From the NCBI GenBank assembly GCA_947460275.1, contig CANHHZ010000007.1, forward strand, positions 1-21,743: a DNA stretch of 21,743 nucleotides. The letters are read 5' to 3'. The notes under the pieces are model-generated. The model saw only the letters and a list, made by a program, of their open reading frames with translations, was not told the DNA's origin and did not search any database. Source of the DNA: Sphingobacteriaceae bacterium. GTDB taxonomy: Bacteria > Bacteroidota > Bacteroidia > Sphingobacteriales > Sphingobacteriaceae. The stretch's first letter is position 1. Every line of letters begins with the position of its first letter. Positions 1 to 6,833 of the stretch are shown here, piece after piece. A program made the position numbers and the translations under genes.

Positions 1-1331
1 ACCATATTTGGACTCATTTGTGCGTTAAAATGCAAGTTTTCGTTGTCGGCAAAGCGTTGGTCTTGTACTGCTCTGGCTTTCATTACACGAGCCCTAAGGT
101 CGCTGCTTTTTTCGGCTTGTTGAGCCGAAGAAAGCTCAGAGAAATTAACCGGCGTTACTTCAACGTGCAAATCTATGCGGTCTAAAAGCGGGCCCGAAAT
201 TTTGCTCAAATATTTTTGTACAACTCCTGGCCCACACAAACATTCTTTTTCTGGATGGTTAAAAAAACCGCAAGGACAAGGATTCATCGAAGCAATCAGC
301 ATAAAGCTGGATGGATATTCGACCGAAAATTTCGCTCTCGAAATGCTTACTTTTCTATCTTCTAAGGGCTGCCGCATCACCTCAAGCACGGTGCGTTTAA
401 ATTCGGGCAGTTCGTCTAAAAACAAAACGCCATTGTGCGCCAAAGAAATTTCGCCGGGTTGCGGATTTATTCCACCTCCAACTAAGGCCACATCAGAAAT
501 GGTGTGGTGAGGTGAACGAAAGGGGCGCTCTGTCATCAAGGCATTGCTGGCGGGCAGTTTACCTGCTACCGAATAAATTTTGGTGCTTTCTAGGGCTTCT
601 TGCAGGTTTAGCGGCGGTAAAATGGTAGGCAAACGTTTGGCTAGCATTGTTTTTCCGGCGCCTGGCGGACCAATTAAAATCACATTGTGACCACCTGCGG
701 CCGCAATTTCTAAGGCACGTTTAATATTTTGTTGTCCTTTAACATCCGAAAAATCTTGTTCGTAACTATTTATTTGCTGCAAAAATTCGTCTCTGGTGTC
801 AACAAAAACAGGAGCCGGCTTATTGGTGCCTTTAAAATAATCAATCACTTCGCTAAGCGTTTCCATACCGTACACCTCCACATTATCTACAATTGCAGCT
901 TCTCTGGAGTTTTCTTTGGGTAAAATAAATCCTTTAAATCCCGAGTTTCTTGCTTGTATAGCAATGGGTAATGCGCCTTTTATACTTTGTAAACCTCCAT
1001 CTAAGGAAAGTTCGCCCATTAAAAAGTAGTTTTCTAATTGTTCGGCATCAATTTGTCCCGAAGCGGCTAAAATACCCACAGCGATGGGCAAATCGTAAGC
1101 AGAGCCTTCTTTTCTAATGTCGGCAGGGGCAAGGTTAATTACAATGCGTTGGCGGGGCATGTGGTAGCCCGAAGTTTTTATAGCACTTTCTACCCTAAAC
1201 ATACTCTCTTTTACAGCATTATCGGGCAGACCTACCACATAGTATCTGACGCCACTGGTTACACTTACTTCAATAGTTATTGTTAAGGCATCTACGCCAT
1301 ATACGGCGCTTCCATAGGTTTTCACAAGCAT
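1..1331 (-). CDS. comM: YifB/ComM-family Mg-chelatase-like AAA+ ATPase, C-terminus cut off by window edge
   Basis: This is the N-terminal 443 codons of a YifB/ComM protein; the reading frame is still open at base 1. Family members are about 510 residues, so roughly 70 are missing. The start is the ATG at 1331-1329, giving MLVKTYGSAVYGVDA. Residues ~1-180 form the ChlI-like domain with the motif PRQRIVINLAPADIRKEG. The AAA+ module follows: Walker A GPPGAGKT at residues 221-228, Walker B FLDELPEF with D306/E307, the family cysteine signature NPCPCGF followed by CLCG, and the arginine-finger region SGPLLDRIDLH. In naturally transformable Proteobacteria, ComM is a hexameric helicase that extends branches of incoming DNA during recombination. 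In Bacteroidota it is widespread and its role is inferred. It is preceded by its own short intergenic region and appears to be a separate transcript from ffh. Family assignment is very secure; biological role is less so. Confidence 0.93.
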   Translation of the reverse strand, partial: MLVKTYGSAVYGVDALTITIEVSVTSGVRYYVVGLPDNAVKESMFRVESAIKTSGYHMPRQRIVINLAPADIRKEGSAYDLPIAVGILAASGQIDAEQLENYFLMGELSLDGGLQSIKGALPIAIQARNSGFKGFILPKENSREAAIVDNVEVYGMETLSEVIDYFKGTNKPAPVFVDTRDEFLQQINSYEQDFSDVKGQQNIKRALEIAAAGGHNVILIGPPGAGKTMLAKRLPTILPPLNLQEALESTKIYSVAGKLPASNALMTERPFRSPHHTISDVALVGGGINPQPGEISLAHNGVLFLDELPEFKRTVLEVMRQPLEDRKVSISRAKFSVEYPSSFMLIASMNPCPCGFFNHPEKECLCGPGVVQKYLSKISGPLLDRIDLHVEVTPVNFSELSSAQQAEKSSDLRARVMKARAVQDQRFADNENLHFNAQMSPNM

Positions 1332-1349
1332 AGTTAAATGTATGCAATG

Positions 1350-1358
1350 CAAAACATA
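1350..1358 (-). promoter_or_regulatory. Weak candidate -7 element for the ComM-like gene
   Basis: On the minus strand the 9 bases read TATGTTTTG, which is the Bacteroidota -7 consensus TAnnTTTG with one extra T. It lies 18 nt upstream of the ATG at 1331. No convincing -33 element was found. The rest of 1332-1443 is AT-rich and holds an imperfect inverted repeat (acaac ... gttgt, about 1380-1402) of unknown meaning. Confidence 0.25.
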
Positions 1359-1443
1359 AACGAATAGAAAATTTTAAAACACAACCTTTTAAGAAAGTTG
1401 TTTAATTTTTGGTTTTAAAAATTTCGTTTATAGAAAAAATAAA

Positions 1444-1472
1444 AAATCCCGAAACGTGAAGTAACGGGATTT
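1444..1472 (-). terminator. Intrinsic terminator of ffh
   Basis: A perfect 8-bp inverted repeat (aaatcccg / cgggattt) with a 13-nt loop begins 23 nt past the ffh stop codon. Read on the minus strand, the hairpin is followed directly by a T-rich tract (cgggattttttat). It separates ffh from the downstream ComM-like gene. Confidence 0.8.
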
Positions 1473-1495
1473 AAATAAAAATAGGGTAATAAAGC

Positions 1496-2836
1496 TTACA
1501 TTCTGCCTTGTGGCATTTTAGGCATATTTTTCATCATTTTTGCGGCTGCAGCAGGGTTAGAAAATTGTTTCATCACTTTGCGCATATCTTCAAACTGTTT
1601 GATGAGTTTGTTTACTTCTTCTAACTTATTGCCCGATCCTTTTGCAATGCGAATGCGACGGCTTTGTTGGATGCTATCAGGATTTTCTTTTTCAAAAGGA
1701 GTCATCGACTGAATAATGGCTTCTACATTTTTAAAAGCATTATCGTCAATATCAACGTTTTTCATCATTTTACCCACACCAGGTATCATCCCCATCAAAT
1801 CTTTCATGTTACCCATTTTTTTGATTTGTTGAATTTGGTTGTAAAAATCGTTGAAATCGAATTTATTTTTACGGATTTTCTTTTGCAGCTCGGCAGCTTC
1901 TTTCTCGTCAAACTGTTGTTGTGCTCTTTCAACTAAAGACACCACATCGCCCATGCCCAAAATACGGGACGCCATCCTATCGGGATAGAAAACGTCGAGT
2001 GCTTCCATTTTTTCGCCAGTACCTACAAATTTAATCGGTTTGTTGACTACCGATTTGATAGACAAGGCAGCTCCACCGCGGGTATCGCCGTCTAGTTTGG
2101 TAAGCACTACGCCAGTAAAGTCTAATCTGTCGTTAAATACTTTTGCGGTGTTTACAGCATCTTGACCCGTCATGGCATCAACCACAAATAAAATTTCGTG
2201 TGGGTTGGTTTTTGCCTTTACTTCCGAAATTTCGTTCATTAAACTTTCGTCTATTGATAAACGACCGGCAGTGTCAATAATAATTACATTATTGTTGTTC
2301 TTTTTACCTTCGGCAATACCTTCTAGAGCAATGGCAACTGGGTCTTTAGACACCGTGTTGGCATAAACCGGAACACCTATTTGTTCGCCCAAAATCTGCA
2401 ATTGGTCTACTGCTGCAGGGCGATAAACGTCGCCGGCAACCATGATGGGTTTTTTACCCTTGTTTTTTAAATGTAAGGCAAGTTTACCAGTAAAAGTAGT
2501 TTTACCAGCACCGTTTAAACCGGCAATGAGTATAATGGTTGGATTGTTTTTGGTGTCAAGTTCGGTTACTTGTCCGCCCATTAAAGCAGCAAGCTCATCG
2601 TTCATTACTTTGGTAAGTAACTGACCTGGAGAAACCGAAGTGAGTACATTTAAGCCCAATGCTTTTTCCTTTACCTCATCGGTAAAAGATTTGGCGGTTT
2701 TGTAATTTACGTCGGCATCTAACAAGGCTTTTCTAATCTCTTTCATGGTCTCGGCCACGTTGATTTCGGTAATGCTTCCTTGTCCTTTTAAAACTTTAAA
2801 TGCTCTATCTAGCTTATCCTGTAAATTCTCAAACAT
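1496..2836 (-). CDS. ffh: Signal recognition particle GTPase Ffh (SRP54)
   Basis: Ffh binds SRP RNA and signal sequences of nascent membrane and secreted proteins, and docks ribosomes at the membrane through FtsY. The 446-residue length is normal. The N domain covers residues ~1-90. The G domain shows the P-loop GLNGAGKTT (106-114), DVYRPAAVDQL (136-146), DTAGR (188-192), TKLDGD (246-251) and the closing GTGEK ... RILGMGD region. The M domain (~305-446) contains the SRP-RNA-binding motif SRRIRIAKGSG (392-402) and ends in a methionine-rich tail with MMKN and PKMPQGRM. The P-loop has Asn at the third position where Ffh usually has Gln; Asn is typical of the partner FtsY. The start ATG at 2836 gives the family N-terminus MFENLQDKLD. 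It has its own promoter and terminator, so it is probably monocistronic. Confidence 0.98.
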   Translation of the reverse strand: MFENLQDKLDRAFKVLKGQGSITEINVAETMKEIRKALLDADVNYKTAKSFTDEVKEKALGLNVLTSVSPGQLLTKVMNDELAALMGGQVTELDTKNNPTIILIAGLNGAGKTTFTGKLALHLKNKGKKPIMVAGDVYRPAAVDQLQILGEQIGVPVYANTVSKDPVAIALEGIAEGKKNNNNVIIIDTAGRLSIDESLMNEISEVKAKTNPHEILFVVDAMTGQDAVNTAKVFNDRLDFTGVVLTKLDGDTRGGAALSIKSVVNKPIKFVGTGEKMEALDVFYPDRMASRILGMGDVVSLVERAQQQFDEKEAAELQKKIRKNKFDFNDFYNQIQQIKKMGNMKDLMGMIPGVGKMMKNVDIDDNAFKNVEAIIQSMTPFEKENPDSIQQSRRIRIAKGSGNKLEEVNKLIKQFEDMRKVMKQFSNPAAAAKMMKNMPKMPQGRM

Positions 2837-2868
2837 TTTATTAACGCTTAATTTTTAATTTGTAGGCA

Positions 2869-2899
2869 CAAAGTTACCAAATTTGAGCGAAAGCTGCAG
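2869..2899 (-). promoter_or_regulatory. Predicted promoter of ffh
   Basis: On the minus strand TAACTTTG (2869-2876) is an exact match to the Bacteroidota -7 consensus TAnnTTTG. Twenty nt upstream is CTG (2897-2899), a one-mismatch match to the -33 TTG core. The predicted start near 2863 would leave a leader of about 27 nt before the ATG, with no Shine-Dalgarno sequence. Confidence 0.55.
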
Positions 2900-2962
2900 T
2901 AAGATATTTAATCTTTAATTTCTTTTAAACTTTTAGCATAAAGGTGCAAAAATCTTAATAAT

Positions 2963-3955
2963 TTACCTGGGAAAAGCAAACACCAAGCCCAAAGCTAAGG
3001 TTTGGCTGCCTTGTATTTTTGAGTTGGTATCTCGATCGTAAAGCCCTACTCCGGTAATTGAAACGTTCATAAAGCGGTTTATCTTTGCAATAATGCCAAT
3101 ATCTAAACGGTGGTCTATGTGTCCAAAGTTATCGTAAGGAATAAACATATTGTATTTTGTTTTGAGCGTCACGTTTTCAAATATTTCTTTCTCGAAGTTG
3201 GCCACAATTTGAAAAGCCAGCTCATTTCTAAAGGTTTTGCCAACAGGAACCCCAAAGTTTTTGGGATTAGTTTTGTATATATTGGTATCTAAAACAAAGG
3301 TTTGACGCGCTGTTCCTGTACCAATTCGAGTAGAAAAGAATTTATTTGGCTTGTACTCAAAACCCAACGATTCGGTTAAGTAGCCTGGCGCCATAAAATT
3401 TGATATCAATTTTTCGATTTCTTTGCCTTTGGCATCTTTGGTGTAAGTAAAACCTGCATCAAATTGCGATTCAAAATTTAAAGAAGCAAAGAAGTACCAA
3501 TTTTTAGAGAGTTGTACAGCAGCTTTATTATCCCAAAAAATTCGATCGGTAGTTTTTTTCTGTAACTGTCCTTTGTTTTTTACCTTTCCATATTGTAAAA
3601 TGACCTCGCTGGCATAACTATAACTTTCTTTACTGTATTCTGCCCGGTAATTTACCAACCCGCCTATGGCCAAAGAGTTTACCCCACCACCAGCCCAATT
3701 ATCGCTAAATGCAGCTTGATTAATGTTTATGCCTACCGATGTTTTTGTTTTCCAATAATTTACTTTGGCCTCAACAAGTGCGGCCTGCATTTTTATAGGC
3801 TTAAAATCTAAGGCGCCCACTCTAGACGGCAACGGACTTCTTTTAAGCTTCAGGTCAAAATTGTTAATGGGAATAGGAACGGTATCTACTTCTTGAGCAA
3901 AAACCTGCAAAGAAAGCGCTGTTAAAAGTAAAAAGGCAAGCAGGAGTTTCTTCAT
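2963..3955 (-). CDS. DUF3078 family secreted/outer-membrane protein
   Basis: This 330-residue protein has a clear signal peptide (MKKLLLAFLLLTALSLQVFA, cleavage before QEVD). I chose the ATG at 3955 because a longer reading to 4114 adds 53 residues with no export signal and overlaps the upstream gene. The mature part carries the DUF3078 hallmark around residues 68-100 (W-K-T ... GININQAAFSDNWAGGG). It then runs to the end as alternating aromatic/polar strands (for example SKNWYFFASLNFESQF, RFMNVSITGVGLYD), as expected for a beta-barrel. The very C-terminal LGLVFAFPR ends close to an aromatic residue, as barrels often do. The family is common in Bacteroidota and has no established function. 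It is the last gene of the string that begins at ruvX, 82 nt beyond its upstream neighbour. The barrel prediction is my inference from the sequence pattern. Confidence 0.85.
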   Translation of the reverse strand: MKKLLLAFLLLTALSLQVFAQEVDTVPIPINNFDLKLKRSPLPSRVGALDFKPIKMQAALVEAKVNYWKTKTSVGININQAAFSDNWAGGGVNSLAIGGLVNYRAEYSKESYSYASEVILQYGKVKNKGQLQKKTTDRIFWDNKAAVQLSKNWYFFASLNFESQFDAGFTYTKDAKGKEIEKLISNFMAPGYLTESLGFEYKPNKFFSTRIGTGTARQTFVLDTNIYKTNPKNFGVPVGKTFRNELAFQIVANFEKEIFENVTLKTKYNMFIPYDNFGHIDHRLDIGIIAKINRFMNVSITGVGLYDRDTNSKIQGSQTLALGLVFAFPR

Positions 3956-4037
3956 TCTATTACAAAGAAAAACAAAAAAATGTGGAAGAGGATGTTTTTT
4001 TATAAAACAGCTTAAAATAATAAGATGTAAACTTCTT

Positions 4038-4793
4038 TTATTCTTGAGGATGAGCGCTTGCTTTGGGTAGTTTTGGAAGTCTAAAAGCAGCTGGGTTTCT
4101 ACGATAAGTGGCAAAGCTGTTTTTGATGAAATCTACAAAAGCGTAATCAGAAGCTGATAAAACAAACTGATAAGTTGGGCGATATTGTACCATAAAATCT
4201 ATAAGTTCATCCTCTTTAATATCGATTACTTTTTTTACGTAAGCTGGTCGGTAACGATAATCTATGATGGCTTCGTGGTAATCACGTTCTAAAATTTCTT
4301 GTAGTCTTCGTGAGTTTTTGCCATCTCTACTGATCAAGTTATAAATGGCATCAATGCTAAGCCCCACTCCTCCGCTACCTATATTTAATAAATCTTTGCT
4401 GCTTCCTCTATCAAGCGCATATTTATAATCTTTTAGTTTTTTGGCATATTGTTCTTGTGCTGAGGGCGCTTTTCCTATAATTTTTACCTCGTTTAATCTT
4501 ATGCCCAACGATTTTAACTGAAAAATAATGGCGCTTTGACCTTTGTAAACTACGGTATCCATTCCATATCCGCCTAATGCCGCAAAAATGGTATCGCCTA
4601 CTTTGGTATTGATGACAAATTCGCCCTTGGTATTGTTGTATAAGCCTTGGTCTATAGCTGGATTGTAAATATAAACCCTTGCCATTCTTTGTTTACTGTC
4701 TTTGTCTATCACAAAACCTTGCACGGGCTTAGTTTGTGCATACGAATACATAAAGCAAAAGCTAAGCAGGAGTAAAAGCGCTGAAATTTTCAT
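4038..4793 (-). CDS. Secreted protein with a carboxypeptidase-regulatory-like (CarboxypepD_reg-like) domain
   Basis: The protein is 251 residues from the ATG at 4793; an in-frame TTG at 4802 is less likely. It begins with a signal peptide (MKISALLLLLSFCFMYSYAQ). Residues ~22-95 form a small beta-sandwich of the kind found at the N-terminus of TonB-dependent receptors and DUF5686 proteins: VQGFVIDKDSKQRMARVYIY, then GEFVINTKVGDTIFAALGGY, and LNEVKIIGKA. Here no plug or barrel follows. The remaining ~150 residues are rich in charged and aromatic residues (KKLKDYKYALDRG, RLQEILERDYHEAIIDYRYR) and I do not recognise an enzyme in them. It lies 39 nt after the glucosaminidase gene and 82 nt before the DUF3078 gene. 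A periplasmic or surface role is likely from the signal peptide; the function is unknown. Confidence 0.8.
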   Translation of the reverse strand: MKISALLLLLSFCFMYSYAQTKPVQGFVIDKDSKQRMARVYIYNPAIDQGLYNNTKGEFVINTKVGDTIFAALGGYGMDTVVYKGQSAIIFQLKSLGIRLNEVKIIGKAPSAQEQYAKKLKDYKYALDRGSSKDLLNIGSGGVGLSIDAIYNLISRDGKNSRRLQEILERDYHEAIIDYRYRPAYVKKVIDIKEDELIDFMVQYRPTYQFVLSASDYAFVDFIKNSFATYRRNPAAFRLPKLPKASAHPQE

Positions 4794-4841
4794 GAGGAGC
4801 AAAAATACAAGATATGAAGTTTGACAGATTCATAATTAACA

Positions 4842-5663
4842 TTATTTAACTACCAAGAGTTTTTGGCCAATTTTGATGTTGCTGTCAGGAAGCTTGTTTA
4901 TCGTTTTGAGTTGGTCTACGGTAAGTTTATACAATTGTGCTATGCCATACAAAGTTTCGCCCTGCTTCACAATGTGGCATCCATCTGTTGGTGTGTTTGG
5001 AGAAGTTACGGGTGTAAATTTTTTCTGTTCTAAAGGAATATTAGCATTGATTTGAGAAAAAACGCGGTCTTCTCTTGCTATTTTTTCTCTTTCTGATTCT
5101 GATTGATCAAACTGGTACAATTGGTATTTTTCTATTACACCTATAAGCAACTCTGGATATTTGGGATTGGTGGCATAGCCTGCCGTTTTGAGTCCGAGTG
5201 CCCAATTTTTATAATCGTTTTTATCTAGCTCAAACAAAAAACTATAGCGTTTGCGTTTTAAAAAAGTAGAATGGTCTTTGTAAGACTCATAGGCATCTTT
5301 GTACACCCTAAAACAATCGTTGGCTTGGTCATCGTTTTTAAAATACGATTTACCTTTCCATTCGGAGGTACATTTAACCCCAAAATGGTTATTGGCATAC
5401 TTTGCCAAATCGCTATTGCCGCTTCCCGATTCTAAAATTCCTTGCGCCAAGGTAATGCTTGCAGGTATGCCATAGGTATTCATCTCTTCAATGGCCACTG
5501 CTTTAAAAGCATCAATGTAACTCAAGGTAGTATAGGTGCTCAAATTAGCGGTATCTTTAGTTGCTTTTCGCTCAATTTGTTTGTTGTTGCGGTGGTAAAA
5601 ACTCGACTTGCAGCTTCCAAGAAAAAAGAGGGCAAAACATAAAATAAGTGTTATTTTTTTCAT
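4842..5663 (-). CDS. Glucosaminidase-domain lipoprotein with C-terminal LysM (peptidoglycan hydrolase)
   Basis: This 273-residue protein should cleave the glycan backbone of peptidoglycan (GH73-type N-acetylglucosaminidase). It has a lipoprotein signal with lipobox LGSC (Cys18), so it is probably anchored in a membrane facing the periplasm. The catalytic domain spans ~46-188: SYIDAF, PASITLAQGILESGSG with the likely catalytic Glu78, NNHFGVKC, YESYKDHSTFL and AGYATNPKYP. Two cysteines, C98 and C117, could form a disulfide. A linker rich in charged residues and Pro/Thr (190-228) leads to one LysM domain (229-272: HIVKQGETLYGIAQLY ... IKIGQKLLVV), which binds glycan chains. The gene starts 5 nt after the O-methyltransferase gene, so the two are almost certainly co-transcribed. 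Domain assignment is secure; the exact bond cut is inferred from the family. Confidence 0.93.
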   Translation of the reverse strand: MKKITLILCFALFFLGSCKSSFYHRNNKQIERKATKDTANLSTYTTLSYIDAFKAVAIEEMNTYGIPASITLAQGILESGSGNSDLAKYANNHFGVKCTSEWKGKSYFKNDDQANDCFRVYKDAYESYKDHSTFLKRKRYSFLFELDKNDYKNWALGLKTAGYATNPKYPELLIGVIEKYQLYQFDQSESEREKIAREDRVFSQINANIPLEQKKFTPVTSPNTPTDGCHIVKQGETLYGIAQLYKLTVDQLKTINKLPDSNIKIGQKLLVVK

Positions 5664-5668
5664 CGGGT

Positions 5669-6307
5669 TTAGTTGTTGTGGTTTTTTCTAATGACGAATA
5701 GACCGTCTCTAACGGGTAAAATCAACTTTTCAACCCTATTGTCGGCGTTTATTTTATCATTAAAATTACTAATGTTTTTGGTGTCTTTGTCTTGTGCTTT
5801 GTTTAAAATTTTTCCACTCCATAACACGTTGTCTACAATGATAATTCCCCCTGGCCTTACTTGGTCAAAAATCATATCATAATAAGTTCCGTTGTTTTTC
5901 TTGTCGGCATCTATAAAAACCAGGTCAAACGTATCTTTTAGGCTATTTATACTTGCTGTGGCATCCCCTATAATGTACTTTATTTTGTCGTTTAAAGGCG
6001 ATTTTGCAAAGTTGTTTCTTACCATTTCTTCCAGCTCTGCGTTAATGTCTAACGTATAAATCACGCCGTCGTTGGCCAATCCCTCGGCCAAGCATAAGGT
6101 CGCATACCCTGTAAAAGTGCCAATTTCTAAAATCCTTTTAGGGGCAATCATTTTGCTCAAAAAGCTCAATACCCGGCCTTGGTAATGTCCGCTAAGCATA
6201 CGAGGCAATAAAACTTTTAAGTTAGTTTCCCGGTCTATATGCTGTAAAAGTTCGGTTTCGGGTTCGCAGTAGTGCAAAAGTAAGCTTTGTAATTCTTCGC
6301 TAATCAT
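5669..6307 (-). CDS. SAM-dependent O-methyltransferase (family 3, COMT-like)
   Basis: The protein is 212 residues, the normal size for the cation-dependent O-methyltransferase family that includes catechol and caffeoyl-CoA methyltransferases. Visible elements are the SAM-binding motif I ILEIGTFTGYAT (59-70), the acidic ribose-contacting D87 in YTLDIN, the metal/SAM motif FIDADK (131-136) and the second metal site VDN (158-160, with D159 and N160). Expected metal ligands are therefore D133, D159 and N160. There is no signal peptide, so it is cytoplasmic. The substrate cannot be deduced; small catechol-like compounds are typical for the family. It begins 4 nt after ruvX and ends 5 nt before the glucosaminidase gene. 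This ruvX-methyltransferase-hydrolase packing suggests co-transcription rather than a shared pathway. Confidence 0.93.
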   Translation of the reverse strand: MISEELQSLLLHYCEPETELLQHIDRETNLKVLLPRMLSGHYQGRVLSFLSKMIAPKRILEIGTFTGYATLCLAEGLANDGVIYTLDINAELEEMVRNNFAKSPLNDKIKYIIGDATASINSLKDTFDLVFIDADKKNNGTYYDMIFDQVRPGGIIIVDNVLWSGKILNKAQDKDTKNISNFNDKINADNRVEKLILPVRDGLFVIRKNHNN

Positions 6308-6311
6308 GGTA

Positions 6312-6728
6312 TTATATTCGATGTTGTTCCATAAAATATTGCAGAATTATAGTAGCCGCAATTGTATCTACTCTTTCTTTATCTCTTCTATCACTTTTTT
6401 TAAAGCCACTTTGTCTAATGGTTTGTTCGGCAAGCTTAGAGGTAAAGCGCTCGTCTATCCAGTGCTGCGGAATTTGTGGAAAATGCTTTTTCAACGTAGT
6501 AGCAAAACCTTTTACATGCTGTGCCGATTGCGAAGGCGTGCCGTCCATTTGCTTCGGATCGCCAATAACGAAGGCTTCTACCTGTTCACTTTGCAAATAT
6601 TTTATAAGATAATCTATAATATCTTTGGGGTGTACGGTGTCTAATCCTGTTGCAATAATTTGCAGTGGATCCGTAACGGCAATGCCGATGCGTTTGGTGC
6701 CATAATCGAAAGCGAGGATACGAGCCAT
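6312..6728 (-). CDS. ruvX: RuvX/YqgF-family RNase H-fold nuclease (putative Holliday junction resolvase / pre-16S rRNA nuclease)
   Basis: The protein has 138 residues, typical for YqgF. All family motifs are present: LAFDYGTKRIGIAV (residues 5-18, with the first catalytic Asp8), VIGDPKQMDGT in the middle, WIDERFTSKLAEQ, and the C-terminal ERVDTIAATIIL with the last catalytic Asp. The second motif has GDP where GLP is usual, a mild variation. The family has an RNase H-like fold. In Escherichia coli it has been linked to 5'-end processing of pre-16S rRNA, and it was first annotated as a Holliday junction resolvase. It is the first gene of the leftward string and has an exact -7 promoter match 13 nt before its ATG. 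Confidence 0.95.
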   Translation of the reverse strand: MARILAFDYGTKRIGIAVTDPLQIIATGLDTVHPKDIIDYLIKYLQSEQVEAFVIGDPKQMDGTPSQSAQHVKGFATTLKKHFPQIPQHWIDERFTSKLAEQTIRQSGFKKSDRRDKERVDTIAATIILQYFMEQHRI

Positions 6729-6741
6729 AATAAATAATGGG

Positions 6742-6749
6742 CAAAGATA
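6742..6749 (-). promoter_or_regulatory. Predicted -7 element upstream of ruvX (very short leader)
   Basis: The minus strand reads TATCTTTG, an exact match to TAnnTTTG. Only 13 nt separate it from the ATG at 6728. If transcription starts the usual 4-7 nt downstream, the leader is about 6-10 nt, too short for a Shine-Dalgarno sequence. No good -33 TTG is visible at the expected spacing. Confidence 0.5.
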
Positions 6750-6833
6750 AGGTATTTCAACTTACACGGTTATAAAGTTAAGGGGGGAGTGTGCTAAGCG
6801 CAGGTTTAAACCATTCTAAAACGGATGGCTTTT

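Noticed and set aside
175..510. Plus-strand open frame opposite the ComM-like gene
   Set aside because: It is antisense to the Walker A/B-containing region, has no recognisable domain and is a shadow of the real gene.
3956..4114. N-terminal extension of 53 residues on the DUF3078 protein
   Set aside because: It overlaps the upstream gene, lacks an export signal, and sits directly before a perfect signal peptide starting at 3955.
6306..6644. Plus-strand open frame opposite ruvX
   Set aside because: Shadow of ruvX, whose catalytic motifs are complete on the minus strand.
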